DNA of 64,000 bases, taken from assembly GCF_007004135.1 (NCBI RefSeq), contig NZ_VJMG01000059.1:39848-103847 (forward strand), in the 5' to 3' direction. The notes below the pieces were generated by a model. That model ran no database searches and had not been told where the DNA came from. It worked only from the letters and a program-made list of their open reading frames with translations. The stretch comes from Affinirhizobium straminoryzae (GTDB lineage: Bacteria; Pseudomonadota; Alphaproteobacteria; Rhizobiales; Rhizobiaceae). Below, in pieces: positions 17,588 to 27,183 of the stretch; within the stretch, counting starts at the first letter, position 1, and every line of letters begins with the position of its first letter. Made by a program: the position numbers and the translations under genes.

Positions 17588-18802
17588 ATGGCATATGGAT
17601 TTCGCTTGGGACGGTTCCCGCAGCGGGCTTTCGCCCGGCTGGTTTTGACCGGGAGCCTTCTCATGGGCGGCACCGTGGTGGCCTCGGCTGCCTGCGGCGT
17701 GCCGCAGCAGGCCGGCTATCATGACGTGTCCCTGCAGGTGGAGGGCGTGACGCGCCAGGGTGTGGCCTATCTGCCCCCGGCCTATACCGGCGACAAGAAG
17801 ATGGCCGTGGTCTTCGATTTCCACGGCAGCAACAGCTTTCCGCGCGCCCAGATGCTGCGCAGTTCCTGGGACAAGGTGGCCGAGCGCGAGGGCTTCATCG
17901 TGTTCGCCCCGCAGGGCAGCCTGTCCGGCTCGGCCCCCGGCACCTTTGCCTGGAACGTGCCGGGCGTCACCTTTCGCGAGGGCGGGCTGGATGAGGTGGC
18001 TTTCATCAAGGCGGCCCTTGCCGAGGTGAAGCAGGATTACTGCGTCGACCCCGACCGCATCTATGCCTCCGGCTATTCCGGCGGCGGACGCATGATCTCG
18101 GCCTATCTGTGCGCAGGCGGCGAGGGTTTTGCCGGCGCGGGCTTCGTCAATTCCCTGCGCGCCGGGCTTCCGACCGAGCGGCGCGACGGTCGCTGGGTGC
18201 CGGATGCCACCAGCTGCCAGCCGGCCCGCCCGGTCTCGATCATGGCCTTTCACGGGGTGAAGGACGAATCGAATCCCTATGCCGGCGGCGGCAAGGCCTA
18301 TTGGCAATATGGGTTCCGTGCGGCACTGCAGCGCTGGACGGAACTGGACGGCTGCAAGGGCAAGGCGACGGCGGAGACGGCAGGCGGCGTGACCTTCAGC
18401 CTTTACGATGCCTGTGGCAAGGGCGCGCGCATCGCCACCTTCGAATTTGCCGAAGGCACGCATGACTGGCCGCGGCCACAGCCGAATGCCGGCATGATGG
18501 CGGCTGCCAGCAAGACCGATGCGGCGGGCGTCGTACAGGTCTCAGCGGTGCGCCGCCCGGGTTTCGATCCGAATATTGATCCGGCCGCGCGGATGTGGGA
18601 CTTCTTCCGCCGGGCCGACCAGCAGAATGTGGTCGCAACCGTCAACCCGGCACAACCGTCGCTGAAGGCGGTGGCGGCCTGCGGTGACGCGGCAACCATA
18701 GACCAGAATACCGAGGGCCAGACGGCCGAGGGGATGACGTGCAGCAACAGCAAGCCGGCGGAGCCGCGCCGCAGCGGGCTCGGGGTAAAGGGCGCCTTGT
18801 AA
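17588..18802 (+). CDS. Secreted alpha/beta-hydrolase, PHB depolymerase/feruloyl esterase-like (LpqC family)
   Basis: A 404-residue protein with an N-terminal signal region (FARLVLTGSLLMGGTVVASAA). The mature part begins with the esterase pattern GVTRQGVAYLPPAYTGDKKMAVVFDFHG. The nucleophile elbow is YASGYSGGGRM (G-x-S-x-G) and a late EGTHDWP supplies the catalytic histidine. This is the extracellular PHB depolymerase/feruloyl-esterase family; the real substrate is unknown. It sits between urtE and ureD, and its last 64 bases overlap the ureD start in another frame, so it is co-transcribed with the urease genes without an obvious functional link. Confidence 0.78.
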   Translation: MAYGFRLGRFPQRAFARLVLTGSLLMGGTVVASAACGVPQQAGYHDVSLQVEGVTRQGVAYLPPAYTGDKKMAVVFDFHGSNSFPRAQMLRSSWDKVAEREGFIVFAPQGSLSGSAPGTFAWNVPGVTFREGGLDEVAFIKAALAEVKQDYCVDPDRIYASGYSGGGRMISAYLCAGGEGFAGAGFVNSLRAGLPTERRDGRWVPDATSCQPARPVSIMAFHGVKDESNPYAGGGKAYWQYGFRAALQRWTELDGCKGKATAETAGGVTFSLYDACGKGARIATFEFAEGTHDWPRPQPNAGMMAAASKTDAAGVVQVSAVRRPGFDPNIDPAARMWDFFRRADQQNVVATVNPAQPSLKAVAACGDAATIDQNTEGQTAEGMTCSNSKPAEPRRSGLGVKGAL

Positions 18803-19563
18803 CGAAGCAGCTGGCGGGCCGCACCCGGCTTGCCGAACTGTTCCAGGAAGGCTGTGGCAAGATCCGTCTGCCCGAAACCTTCGATCATTCGCTTGAGGCG
18901 ATCCTCATCAACAGTTCCGGCGGCTTGACCGGCGGGGATCGGCTCAACTGGAGCCTCAGCGCCGGGCCCGGCACGGAGGTGACCGTGACCACGCAGGCCA
19001 ACGAGAAGATCTACAAGGCGGCCGCCGATACGGCGTTTCTCTCCAGCCATGTGGAGGTCGGCGAGGGGGCGAAGGTCGCCTGGCTGCCGCAGGAAAGCAT
19101 CCTGTTCGACCGCGCCTCGCTGACGCGCGAACTCTCCGTCGATCTGGCGCCGAGCGCCGAATTTCTCGCCGTCGAGGCGATCATTCTCGGCCGCACCGCA
19201 AGGGGTGAACGAACCGAACGCGGCCTGTTTCGCGATCGCTGGCGCATTCGCCGCGCGGGCCGCCTGATCCATGCCGAGGAGGTGCGGCTGGAGGGCGAGA
19301 TCGCAACGCTCGGCGACCAGCCTGCGGTTCTCTCCGGCAAGGTCGCCTTCGCTACTGTCTTCTATTCCGGCCCCGCCTGCGAGGCCTTCCTGCCGCGTCT
19401 GCGGCCTCTGCTCGAAGCCGGCTATGCGGGGGCAAGCCATTGGCAGGACAAGCTGATCGTCCGGCTTGCCGCGCAGGACGGTTTCTCCCTGAGAAAAATT
19501 CTTGTGCCTGTCATTTCGCTCTTGCGAAACGGCGCGCCAGTGCCGAAAGTCTGGAACACGTAA
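18739..19563 (+). CDS. ureD: Urease accessory protein UreD (UreH)
   Basis: A 274-residue cytoplasmic chaperone that with UreF and UreG delivers nickel to apo-urease. The family pattern is clear: GRTRLAELFQEGCGKIRLP, ILINSSGGLTGGDRL, TTQANEKIYKA and WLPQESILFDRASLTR. The GTG start at 18739 is supported by GAGGGG seven bases upstream and by the normal UreD N-terminal length, although it lies 64 bases inside the upstream esterase gene. Confidence 0.95.
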   Translation: MQQQQAGGAAPQRARGKGRLVTKQLAGRTRLAELFQEGCGKIRLPETFDHSLEAILINSSGGLTGGDRLNWSLSAGPGTEVTVTTQANEKIYKAAADTAFLSSHVEVGEGAKVAWLPQESILFDRASLTRELSVDLAPSAEFLAVEAIILGRTARGERTERGLFRDRWRIRRAGRLIHAEEVRLEGEIATLGDQPAVLSGKVAFATVFYSGPACEAFLPRLRPLLEAGYAGASHWQDKLIVRLAAQDGFSLRKILVPVISLLRNGAPVPKVWNT

Positions 19564-19584
19564 AGCAGAAAATTTGGGGAACCC

Positions 19585-19887
19585 ATGAACCTCAGCCCGA
19601 GAGAAAAAGACAAGCTCCTGATCTCCATGGCGGCAATCGTCGCCCGCCGGCGGCTGGAGCGCGGCGTGAAGCTGAACTATCCGGAAGCCATTGCGCTGAT
19701 CACCGATTTCGTCGTGGAAGGCGCCCGCGACGGCCGCGCCGTGGCCGACCTGATGGAAGCCGGCGCCCATGTGGTGACCCGCGACCAGGTGATGGAAGGC
19801 ATTGCCGAGATGATCCACGACGTGCAGGTGGAAGCGACCTTTCCGGATGGCACCAAGCTGGTGACCGTCCACGAACCGATCCGCTGA
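19585..19887 (+). CDS. ureA: Urease subunit gamma UreA
   Basis: A 100-residue protein, the usual length, beginning MNLSPREKDKLLISMAA and ending with VHEPIR. It contains RRLERGVKLNYPEAIALI and the VEATFPDGTKLVT strand. It assembles with UreB and UreC into the (abc)3 urease core in the cytoplasm. It lies 21 bases after ureD and 19 before ureB. Confidence 0.97.
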   Translation: MNLSPREKDKLLISMAAIVARRRLERGVKLNYPEAIALITDFVVEGARDGRAVADLMEAGAHVVTRDQVMEGIAEMIHDVQVEATFPDGTKLVTVHEPIR

Positions 19888-19906
19888 CAGGCTTGAGGAG
19901 ACGCCG

Positions 19907-20212
19907 ATGATACCCGGTGAAATCATATCCGCCAAGGGCGAAATCGAACTGAATGCCGGCCAGCCGACAGTAACGCTGGCGGTTGCCAATACCGGCGACC
20001 GTCCGGTGCAGGTGGGCAGCCACTATCATTTCTTCGAGACCAATGCCGGTCTCTCCTTCGAGCGCGACAAGGCGCGCGGCATGCGGCTCGATATTCCGGC
20101 CGGTACAGCCGTGCGCTTCGAACCGGGGCAGACGCGGGAGGTCACCCTCATTCCGCTCTCCGGCAAGCGCGAGGTCTATGGTTTCCGCCAGCAGGTGATG
20201 GGCAAGCTCTAG
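19907..20212 (+). CDS. ureB: Urease subunit beta UreB
   Basis: A 101-residue protein starting with MIPGEII and carrying VANTGDRPVQVGSHYHFFETN and FDIPAGTAVRFEPGQ-type family blocks (here LDIPAGTAVRFEPGQT), ending in VYGFRQQVMGKL. It is a structural subunit of urease. It has a GGAG box upstream. Confidence 0.97.
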   Translation: MIPGEIISAKGEIELNAGQPTVTLAVANTGDRPVQVGSHYHFFETNAGLSFERDKARGMRLDIPAGTAVRFEPGQTREVTLIPLSGKREVYGFRQQVMGKL

Positions 20213-20237
20213 AGCCTTCGAAAGGGATGCGCCGCGC

Positions 20238-20657
20238 ATGAAACTGGCCCTTCTCTCCATGCTGTGCGGCTGCGTGCTGCTGGTGGACGGACCGAGTTCC
20301 GCCGAGGAGCCGACAGTTGCCTGCGACAAGGCCGTGACCCAGGCGGACATGACGCTGTGCGCACAGAAGGATTTCGAGAAGGCCGATGCGGGCCTGAATG
20401 CCCAGTGGATGCTGACCCGCAAGGCGATGGCCGATCGCGATGCGAGCCTCAGTGCCGAGCAACGCGGTGGCGAGCAGGCCTTGCTGGCCGCCCAACGCGC
20501 CTGGATCGCCTATCGCGACGGCCAGTGCACGGCGGAAGGTTTTGCCGCCCGCGGCGGCACGATCGAACCCATGCTGGTGATCGCCTGCAAGGCGGAACTC
20601 AGCGAAGTGCGAACCGACGAACTGAAACAACTTGCCGAGACGATCGGCCAACAATGA
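20238..20657 (+). CDS. Lysozyme inhibitor LprI-like protein (DUF1311) inside the urease operon
   Basis: A 139-residue secreted protein with a short signal peptide (LLSMLCGCVLLVDGPSSAEE). The mature part has the DUF1311/LprI pattern: four cysteines (in VACDKA, TLCAQK, GQCTAEG and VIACKAEL) and the helix LLAAQRAWIAYRDGQC. Members of the family include inhibitors of lysozyme, but many have no known role. It sits between ureB and ureC, 25 bases after ureB, so it travels with urease. Interposed small genes here are known in rhizobia. A function in nickel or envelope stress would be speculation. Confidence 0.85.
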   Translation: MKLALLSMLCGCVLLVDGPSSAEEPTVACDKAVTQADMTLCAQKDFEKADAGLNAQWMLTRKAMADRDASLSAEQRGGEQALLAAQRAWIAYRDGQCTAEGFAARGGTIEPMLVIACKAELSEVRTDELKQLAETIGQQ

Positions 20658-20720
20658 CCGGGGCTTGTCCGGCGCGAGGGGCGCCGGCAGCCCGACTGCG
20701 AGACTGGAGCGAGCAAGCCC

Positions 20721-22433
<1,713 letters not shown>

Positions 22434-22474
22434 GAGCCTCTTTGGTCCGCTGATGGTCTGTGCTAGGATGTCGC

Positions 22475-22750
22475 ATGAGCATCAAGGAGACTGTCAGCAT
22501 CGACGGTGATTTGAAAAAGCGTCTCGCGGTCATCGCGGAACGCGAAGGCTCGACCGTGTCTGAACTGGCGGAAAGCGTTTTGCGGCATCATGCGGAGGAT
22601 GTGGAGCGCCAGGAGGCCGAGTTCGCCGAGGACGATCGCCGATGGGCGAAATATCTGGAGACCGGCGAATGCATTTCCTTCGAGGACATGATTGTGGAGC
22701 TTCAATCTTTGGCTGACGAGGCAGGTCGTAAGGCGGCCGGCGCTGCGTGA
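22475..22750 (+). CDS. Ribbon-helix-helix antitoxin (type II TA module)
   Basis: A 91-residue protein whose first ~45 residues (ETVSIDGDLKKRLAVIAEREGSTVSELAESVLRHH) fit a CopG/ParD-type ribbon-helix-helix DNA-binding fold, with an acidic C-terminal tail that would wrap the toxin. AGGA lies upstream of ATG 22475. Its stop overlaps the GTG start of the toxin gene. It would repress its own promoter. It is inserted ~40 bases after ureC. Confidence 0.82.
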   Translation: MSIKETVSIDGDLKKRLAVIAEREGSTVSELAESVLRHHAEDVERQEAEFAEDDRRWAKYLETGECISFEDMIVELQSLADEAGRKAAGAA

Positions 22751-23037
22751 AGATTGTTGTTCTGCCTGAGGCCAGGGAGGATCTTATCCGTCTTCGCAGC
22801 TTTCTCCTGGTGCGGAATCCTCTTGCGGCGCAAAAAGCTATGTTGGCGATCAGGGGCGGCTTTTTTCGTCTCCGGGACACTCCGAAGCTTGGTGTGGAAG
22901 TGGAGGGGCGGCCGGGCGAGCGCCAATTTTTCATTCCATTCGGCGCTGGCGCCTATGTTCTTCGTTACAGACTGGACGAGGCGCGGGACACTCTGATCGT
23001 GGTCCGGATTTGGCACGGGCGGGAAAGCAGAGATTGA
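22747..23037 (+). CDS. RelE/ParE family toxin
   Basis: A 96-residue basic protein starting at GTG with MKIVVLPEAREDLIRLRSFL and ending VLRYRLDEARDTLIVVRIWHGRES, which is the RelE/ParE fold including the late R-x-W-H-G-R motif. It overlaps the antitoxin by four bases (GTGA), the standard order antitoxin then toxin. Whether it targets ribosome-bound mRNA or gyrase cannot be told from sequence; the WHGRE ending is more ParE-like. Confidence 0.85.
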   Translation: MKIVVLPEAREDLIRLRSFLLVRNPLAAQKAMLAIRGGFFRLRDTPKLGVEVEGRPGERQFFIPFGAGAYVLRYRLDEARDTLIVVRIWHGRESRD

Positions 23038-23104
23038 GACGCAAAGATCGCCTGTTTCTTCCGTTCCTCGCCTACCTTTGTTTCTTTTTTCGACCGGTAC
23101 GACG

Positions 23105-23548
23105 ATGACCATCGAAATCCGAAAAATGACCGGGACGGACCTGGACGTCTGGTCCCGCATGCGCGCCTGCCTGTGGCAGAGCCTTGATCTCGACGGCCAT
23201 CGTGCGGAGATCGTCACGATGGTCGGTAATGTCCGTCATCGGGCCTATCTTGCCGCTGGATCGACCGGTGAGGCCTACGGTTTTGCCGAGGTCTCGATTC
23301 GCGATTATGCCAATGGCTGTACGCAGACCCCGGTGCCGTTTCTGGAAGGAATATGGGTGGAGCCGGCAGTGCGGCGTCTGGGTGTCGGCGCGGCACTTCT
23401 CTGCGCCATCCAAGCGGAATTGCAGGCCGAGGGATATGTGGAGCTCTGCTCGGATGCGCGACTTGAGAACCTTGTCTCGCATGAGGCTCATGCTGCCTGG
23501 GGCTTTGAGGAGACCCAGCGGGTGGTCTATTTCCGCAAGGCGCTGTGA
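23105..23548 (+). CDS. GNAT acetyltransferase related to aminoglycoside 6'-N-acetyltransferases
   Basis: A 147-residue GNAT protein. Motif A lies in GVGAALLCAI. The family-specific block VPFLEGIWVEPAVRRLGVGAAL, then CSDARLENLVSHEAHAAWGFEETQRVVYFRKAL, closely matches AAC(6')-I enzymes. Chromosomal proteins of this type may have physiological substrates other than drugs, so resistance is not implied. It stands between a TA module and a peroxiredoxin inside the urease cluster. The ribosome-binding site before ATG 23105 is weak. Confidence 0.8.
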   Translation: MTIEIRKMTGTDLDVWSRMRACLWQSLDLDGHRAEIVTMVGNVRHRAYLAAGSTGEAYGFAEVSIRDYANGCTQTPVPFLEGIWVEPAVRRLGVGAALLCAIQAELQAEGYVELCSDARLENLVSHEAHAAWGFEETQRVVYFRKAL

Positions 23549-23754
23549 GGTGTTTCGGCGCAGTGACAGTGATGCGAAGCCCGCGACGAATTGGTCGTCT
23601 CGCCGCTTGTGTCATGCGCCATTTGCATGGCTCCCATGCGCCGCTGTTGAAATCGGCCTTCCATGCTGCGCTGCACGCAAAAATTCACTAAGGGGGAAGG
23701 GTAGGTTAAGCCCGCACATGTGCCGGGGCGCTATCAATTTCAAGGAGATGAACC

Positions 23755-24294
23755 ATGCTGATTGGCCGCAAGGTGCCCGATGTTACCTTCCGCACGCGCG
23801 TTCGCGATGAATCGATTGGCGGTCCCAACCCCTTCCGCTGGCAGGACGTAACGTCGAGCGATTACTTCGCCGGCAAGCGCGTCGTGCTGTTCTCGCTGCC
23901 GGGCGCGTTTACGCCTACCTGCTCCACCTATCAGTTGCCGGATTTTGAAAAGCTCTATCCGGACTTCCAGGCGGAAGGCATTGACGAGATCTACTGCATC
24001 TCCGTCAACGATGCCTTCGTGATGAATGCCTGGGGCAAGTCGCAGGGTCTGGAAAACGTCAAGCTGATCCCTGACGGTTCCGGCGAGTTCACCCGCAAGA
24101 TGGGTATGCTGGTCGCCAAGGACAATCTCGGCTTCGGCCTGCGTTCCTGGCGCTATGCCGCCGTCATCAACAATGGCGTGGTCGAGCAGTGGTTCGAGGA
24201 GGAAGGCTTCTCCGACAATTGCGACAGCGATCCCTACGGCGTCTCCTCGCCGCAGAACATTCTCGAGACGCTGCGCCGCAAGGAAGCCGCCTGA
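23755..24294 (+). CDS. Peroxiredoxin, Prx5/hybrid-glutaredoxin type
   Basis: A 179-residue thiol peroxidase of the AhpC/TSA superfamily. The peroxidatic cysteine is C56 in PGAFTPTCS, and the VSVNDAFVMNAWG-like stretch (ISVNDAFVMNAWGKSQG) is typical of the Prx5 subfamily. It would reduce hydroperoxides in the cytoplasm using thioredoxin or glutaredoxin. AAGGAG lies seven bases before the ATG. The ~200-base upstream gap probably carries its own promoter. Confidence 0.9.
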   Translation: MLIGRKVPDVTFRTRVRDESIGGPNPFRWQDVTSSDYFAGKRVVLFSLPGAFTPTCSTYQLPDFEKLYPDFQAEGIDEIYCISVNDAFVMNAWGKSQGLENVKLIPDGSGEFTRKMGMLVAKDNLGFGLRSWRYAAVINNGVVEQWFEEEGFSDNCDSDPYGVSSPQNILETLRRKEAA

Positions 24295-24340
24295 GTTTCT
24301 ATGTGGGGGCGGTGCGTTTCGATGCGCTGCCCCGTCCATT

Positions 24341-24363
24341 GCCCGAAGGGCGGATGAGGGGGC
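24341..24363 (-). repeat. Partial copy of hairpin repeat family B
   Basis: GCCCGAAGGGCGGATGAGGG and a short G run match the tail half of the family B repeat found at 38941, 39428 and 39565. The hairpin half is missing. It lies in the peroxiredoxin-ureE gap. Confidence 0.6.
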
Positions 24364-24470
24364 TTTCGAGATGCCGCTTCCCGTCCATCCCCTGTGCATT
24401 GCAAAATCCCGCTTGTCAGGTGCGGCCGGCTTGGCAATGATGGCGGCGAAGTCACAGGAACAGAAATCCC

Positions 24471-24962
24471 ATGCAGCATGTCCATTCCTATCGTCCGGCC
24501 GGCGAAGTGTCCGATCCGCCCGTCGATACCGTCACGCTTCCGCACGATCTGCGCCACCTGCGCCGCAAGCTCCTGCATCTCTCGAACGGCGACATGGTGA
24601 TGCTCGACCTGAAGGAGGCCGTGCTGTTCCACGATGGCGACCGGCTGGTGCTGGACAATGGCGATACGGTGGAAGTGAAGGCGGCGGCGGAAAAGCTGTT
24701 CGAGGTGAAGGCGCGCTCGCCGCTGCATCTGATCGAACTTGCCTGGCATCTCGGCAACCGCCATCTCTCGGCACAGATCGAAGAAGGCCGCATCCTCATT
24801 CTGCGCGATCACGTGATCCGCGCCATGCTGCAAGGGCTGGGCGCCACGGTGACGGATGTGGAAGAACCCTTCCAGCCGGCCCGCGGTGCCTATCATGGGC
24901 ATGGCCACAGCCATGATCACGCGCACGGCCATGACCATGGCCACGACCATCACCACGATTGA
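24471..24962 (+). CDS. ureE: Urease accessory nickel carrier UreE
   Basis: A 163-residue cytoplasmic metallochaperone. It has the UreE N-terminal strand region (TVTLPHDLRHLRRKLLHLSNGD), the central HLIELAWHLGNRHL helix with the conserved metal histidine, and ILRDHVIRAMLQGLGA. The C-terminus is an exceptionally His/Asp-rich tail with ten or more histidines (YHGHGHSHDHAHGHD and on), a nickel store. The stop is four bases before the ureF start region. Confidence 0.96.
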   Translation: MQHVHSYRPAGEVSDPPVDTVTLPHDLRHLRRKLLHLSNGDMVMLDLKEAVLFHDGDRLVLDNGDTVEVKAAAEKLFEVKARSPLHLIELAWHLGNRHLSAQIEEGRILILRDHVIRAMLQGLGATVTDVEEPFQPARGAYHGHGHSHDHAHGHDHGHDHHHD

Positions 24963-24968
24963 GCCGTG

Positions 24969-25640
24969 ATGCCGGGAGCGCTGGAAACGCAGGCCCTGCT
25001 GCGGCTGATGGCCTGGCTTTCGCCGGCCTTTCCGGTCGGCGGCTTTGCCTATTCCGGGGGGCTGGAGCGTGCTGTGCACGACCGCCTGGTCACCGACGCG
25101 GCAAGTCTGAAACAGTGGCTGTCGACGCTTCTGGCGCATGGAACGCTGTGGAACGATGCGGTTCTGTTTGCTGAGGCACAGGCTGCCAAGGGGGACGCCG
25201 GGGCGCTGACGGAACTGGCCGACCTGGGGCTCGCGCTGGCGGGCTCGGCGGAACGGCACCTGGAAACGCTGTTGCTTGGCCGTGCCTTTATCGCGGCCGC
25301 CACCGCCTGGCCGCATCCCGTGTTCGCCGCCCTGCCGCGCGACTGCCCTTATCCGGTGGCCGTCGGCGCGGTGGCGGAAGCGCATGCTATTGGCGCCGTT
25401 CCGGCACTGGCCGCCTTCCTGCATGCGGCTCTGTCGCAAGGGGTGTCGGCCGGCATCCGCCTCGGGGTCGCCGGCCAGCAACAGGGGGTGGCGATCCTGG
25501 CCCGGCTGGAGCCGGTGATGGCCGATGTGGCGGCGCGGGCGGCAAGCGCCAGTCCTGACGATCTCGGCACGGCAACCGTGCAGGCCGACATCGCCTCGCT
25601 CCGGCACGAGGTGCAGGTTTCGCGTCTGTTCCGGTCCTGA
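24969..25640 (+). CDS. ureF: Urease accessory protein UreF
   Basis: A 223-residue all-helical protein. Family signatures are LLRLMAWLSPAFPVGGFAYSGGLE, GTLWNDAVL, YPVAVGAVAEAHAI and a C-terminal ASLRHEVQVSRLFRS. UreF acts as the fidelity partner of UreG in nickel loading. A GTG three bases upstream (24966) could also be the start. It follows ureE directly. Confidence 0.95.
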   Translation: MPGALETQALLRLMAWLSPAFPVGGFAYSGGLERAVHDRLVTDAASLKQWLSTLLAHGTLWNDAVLFAEAQAAKGDAGALTELADLGLALAGSAERHLETLLLGRAFIAAATAWPHPVFAALPRDCPYPVAVGAVAEAHAIGAVPALAAFLHAALSQGVSAGIRLGVAGQQQGVAILARLEPVMADVAARAASASPDDLGTATVQADIASLRHEVQVSRLFRS

Positions 25641-25711
25641 AATTTGCCGCCTTGTGCGCCGCAGCGACGGCGCTATTCTGCGATCCCAGAACTCGAAAGG
25701 GCATAGCAATC

Positions 25712-26332
25712 ATGACATCCGCAAACGGACCTCTTCGCGTCGGCATTGGCGGGCCGGTCGGCTCCGGCAAGACGGCCTTGACGGAAAAGCTCTGCAAGGC
25801 GATGCGCGAACAGTATTCCGTCGCCGTCGTCACCAATGACATCTACACCAAGGAAGATGCGGAGGCGCTGGTGCGCATGCAGGCGCTCTCCTCCGACCGC
25901 ATTGTTGGCGTGGAAACCGGCGGCTGCCCGCATACCGCCATCCGCGAGGATGCGACGATCAACCTGCAGGCGATTGCCGGGCTGAACGAGCGCTTTCCGG
26001 ATCTCGATGTCGTCTTCATCGAATCGGGCGGCGACAATCTGGCAGCCACCTTCTCGCCTGATTTGGCCGACATCACCATCTATGTGATTTCCACCTGTCA
26101 GGGCGAGGAAATTCCCCGCAAGGGCGGCCCGGGCATCACCCGCTCGGACCTGCTCGTCATCAACAAGAAGGATCTGGCCCCTTATGTCGGGGCGGATCTC
26201 GACGTGATGGACCGCGACGCCAGCAGACAGCGCGCCGGCATGCCTTTCGTCTTCACCGATCTGAAGCGCGGCGAGGGCGTCGATCATATCGTCCGCTTCC
26301 TCGAAACGCATGGCGGTTTGCAGCATGTCTGA
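25712..26332 (+). CDS. ureG: Urease accessory GTPase UreG
   Basis: A 206-residue SIMIBI GTPase. The P-loop GPVGSGKT lies at residues 14-21, the metal-binding VETGGCPHTAIREDA motif is intact, and IESGGDNLAATFSP and INKKDLA (guanine specificity) follow. It couples GTP hydrolysis to nickel insertion into urease. The ATG at 25712 fits the family N-terminus. Its stop overlaps the start of the MBL-fold gene by eight bases (ATGTCTGA). Confidence 0.97.
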   Translation: MTSANGPLRVGIGGPVGSGKTALTEKLCKAMREQYSVAVVTNDIYTKEDAEALVRMQALSSDRIVGVETGGCPHTAIREDATINLQAIAGLNERFPDLDVVFIESGGDNLAATFSPDLADITIYVISTCQGEEIPRKGGPGITRSDLLVINKKDLAPYVGADLDVMDRDASRQRAGMPFVFTDLKRGEGVDHIVRFLETHGGLQHV

Positions 26333-27143
26333 GGCGCGGCGGTTCGGCGCCTATGAGGTGAGCGTGTTGGTCGACGGCGTTTATCAGGCGCCGATCGAGC
26401 ACCTTTCCCATGCCACCAGTCAGGCGGCACAGGATGCGGCGGTCGCAGCCTGGGGAAAGCCGACGGTGGACATGGACGTCAACCTGTTCGTGCTCAAGGG
26501 GCCGGACGGCATCAGTCTCGTCGATGCGGGAACGGGACCGTTCTGGGGCCCGCAACTCGGGCTGGGGCGGGAAGCGCTCGCCGCCGCCGGCATTCAGCCG
26601 GCCGACGTCGTGCGCGTGCTGCTGACCCACCTGCATGGCGATCATGCGCTCGGCCTTTTTGGCGAAACGGGGCGCTATTTTCCGAATGCTGACGTCCATG
26701 CGCCGAAACCCGATCTCGATTTCTTCGGCAATGCCGCCCTGAAGGCCACGGTTCCCGCCTATCGCAGTGGCGGTTTCGACATTGCGGCACGGTTGCTGGC
26801 AACCTACGGCGACCGGGTGAAGCCGGTGGAGGAAGGCCCGGTTCTGCGGGGCATCGAGGCGATTGCGATGCCGGGCCACACGCCTGGCCATTTCGGCTAT
26901 CTCATCGGCGAAGGCGACGGGCGGCTTCTGCTCTGGGGCGATCTGGTCCATGTGCCGTCCCTGCAACTTGCCGATCCCGATGTCTGCTTCATCTACGATG
27001 CCGATCCCGCCGCAGGAGCGGCGAGCCGCCGGTCGATTTTCACGCGCGCCAGCCGCGAGCACTGGGTGGCTTCCGGCGGTCATGTCTCCGGTTTCATGCA
27101 GGTTGAACGTGCCGGTGACGTCTGGCGGTTCAGCCCGGCCTGA
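26325..27143 (+). CDS. MBL-fold metallo-hydrolase
   Basis: A 272-residue metallo-beta-lactamase-fold enzyme. The metal motif is THLHGDHALGLFG, the third histidine lies in MPGHTPGHFG and a bridging aspartate in LLWGDLVH. No signal peptide is seen, so it is cytoplasmic. The start overlaps the ureG stop, which makes it the last gene of the urease operon, but no urease role is established for such proteins. The C-terminal ISGGHVSGF-like part (VASGGHVSGFMQVER) resembles AHL-lactonase-like or Zn-hydrolase families; the substrate is unknown. Confidence 0.85.
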   Translation: MSEARRFGAYEVSVLVDGVYQAPIEHLSHATSQAAQDAAVAAWGKPTVDMDVNLFVLKGPDGISLVDAGTGPFWGPQLGLGREALAAAGIQPADVVRVLLTHLHGDHALGLFGETGRYFPNADVHAPKPDLDFFGNAALKATVPAYRSGGFDIAARLLATYGDRVKPVEEGPVLRGIEAIAMPGHTPGHFGYLIGEGDGRLLLWGDLVHVPSLQLADPDVCFIYDADPAAGAASRRSIFTRASREHWVASGGHVSGFMQVERAGDVWRFSPA

Positions 27144-27183
27144 CGGTCTTCGGCGACCGGGCATCGGCGTGCGGCCGGTTGGC

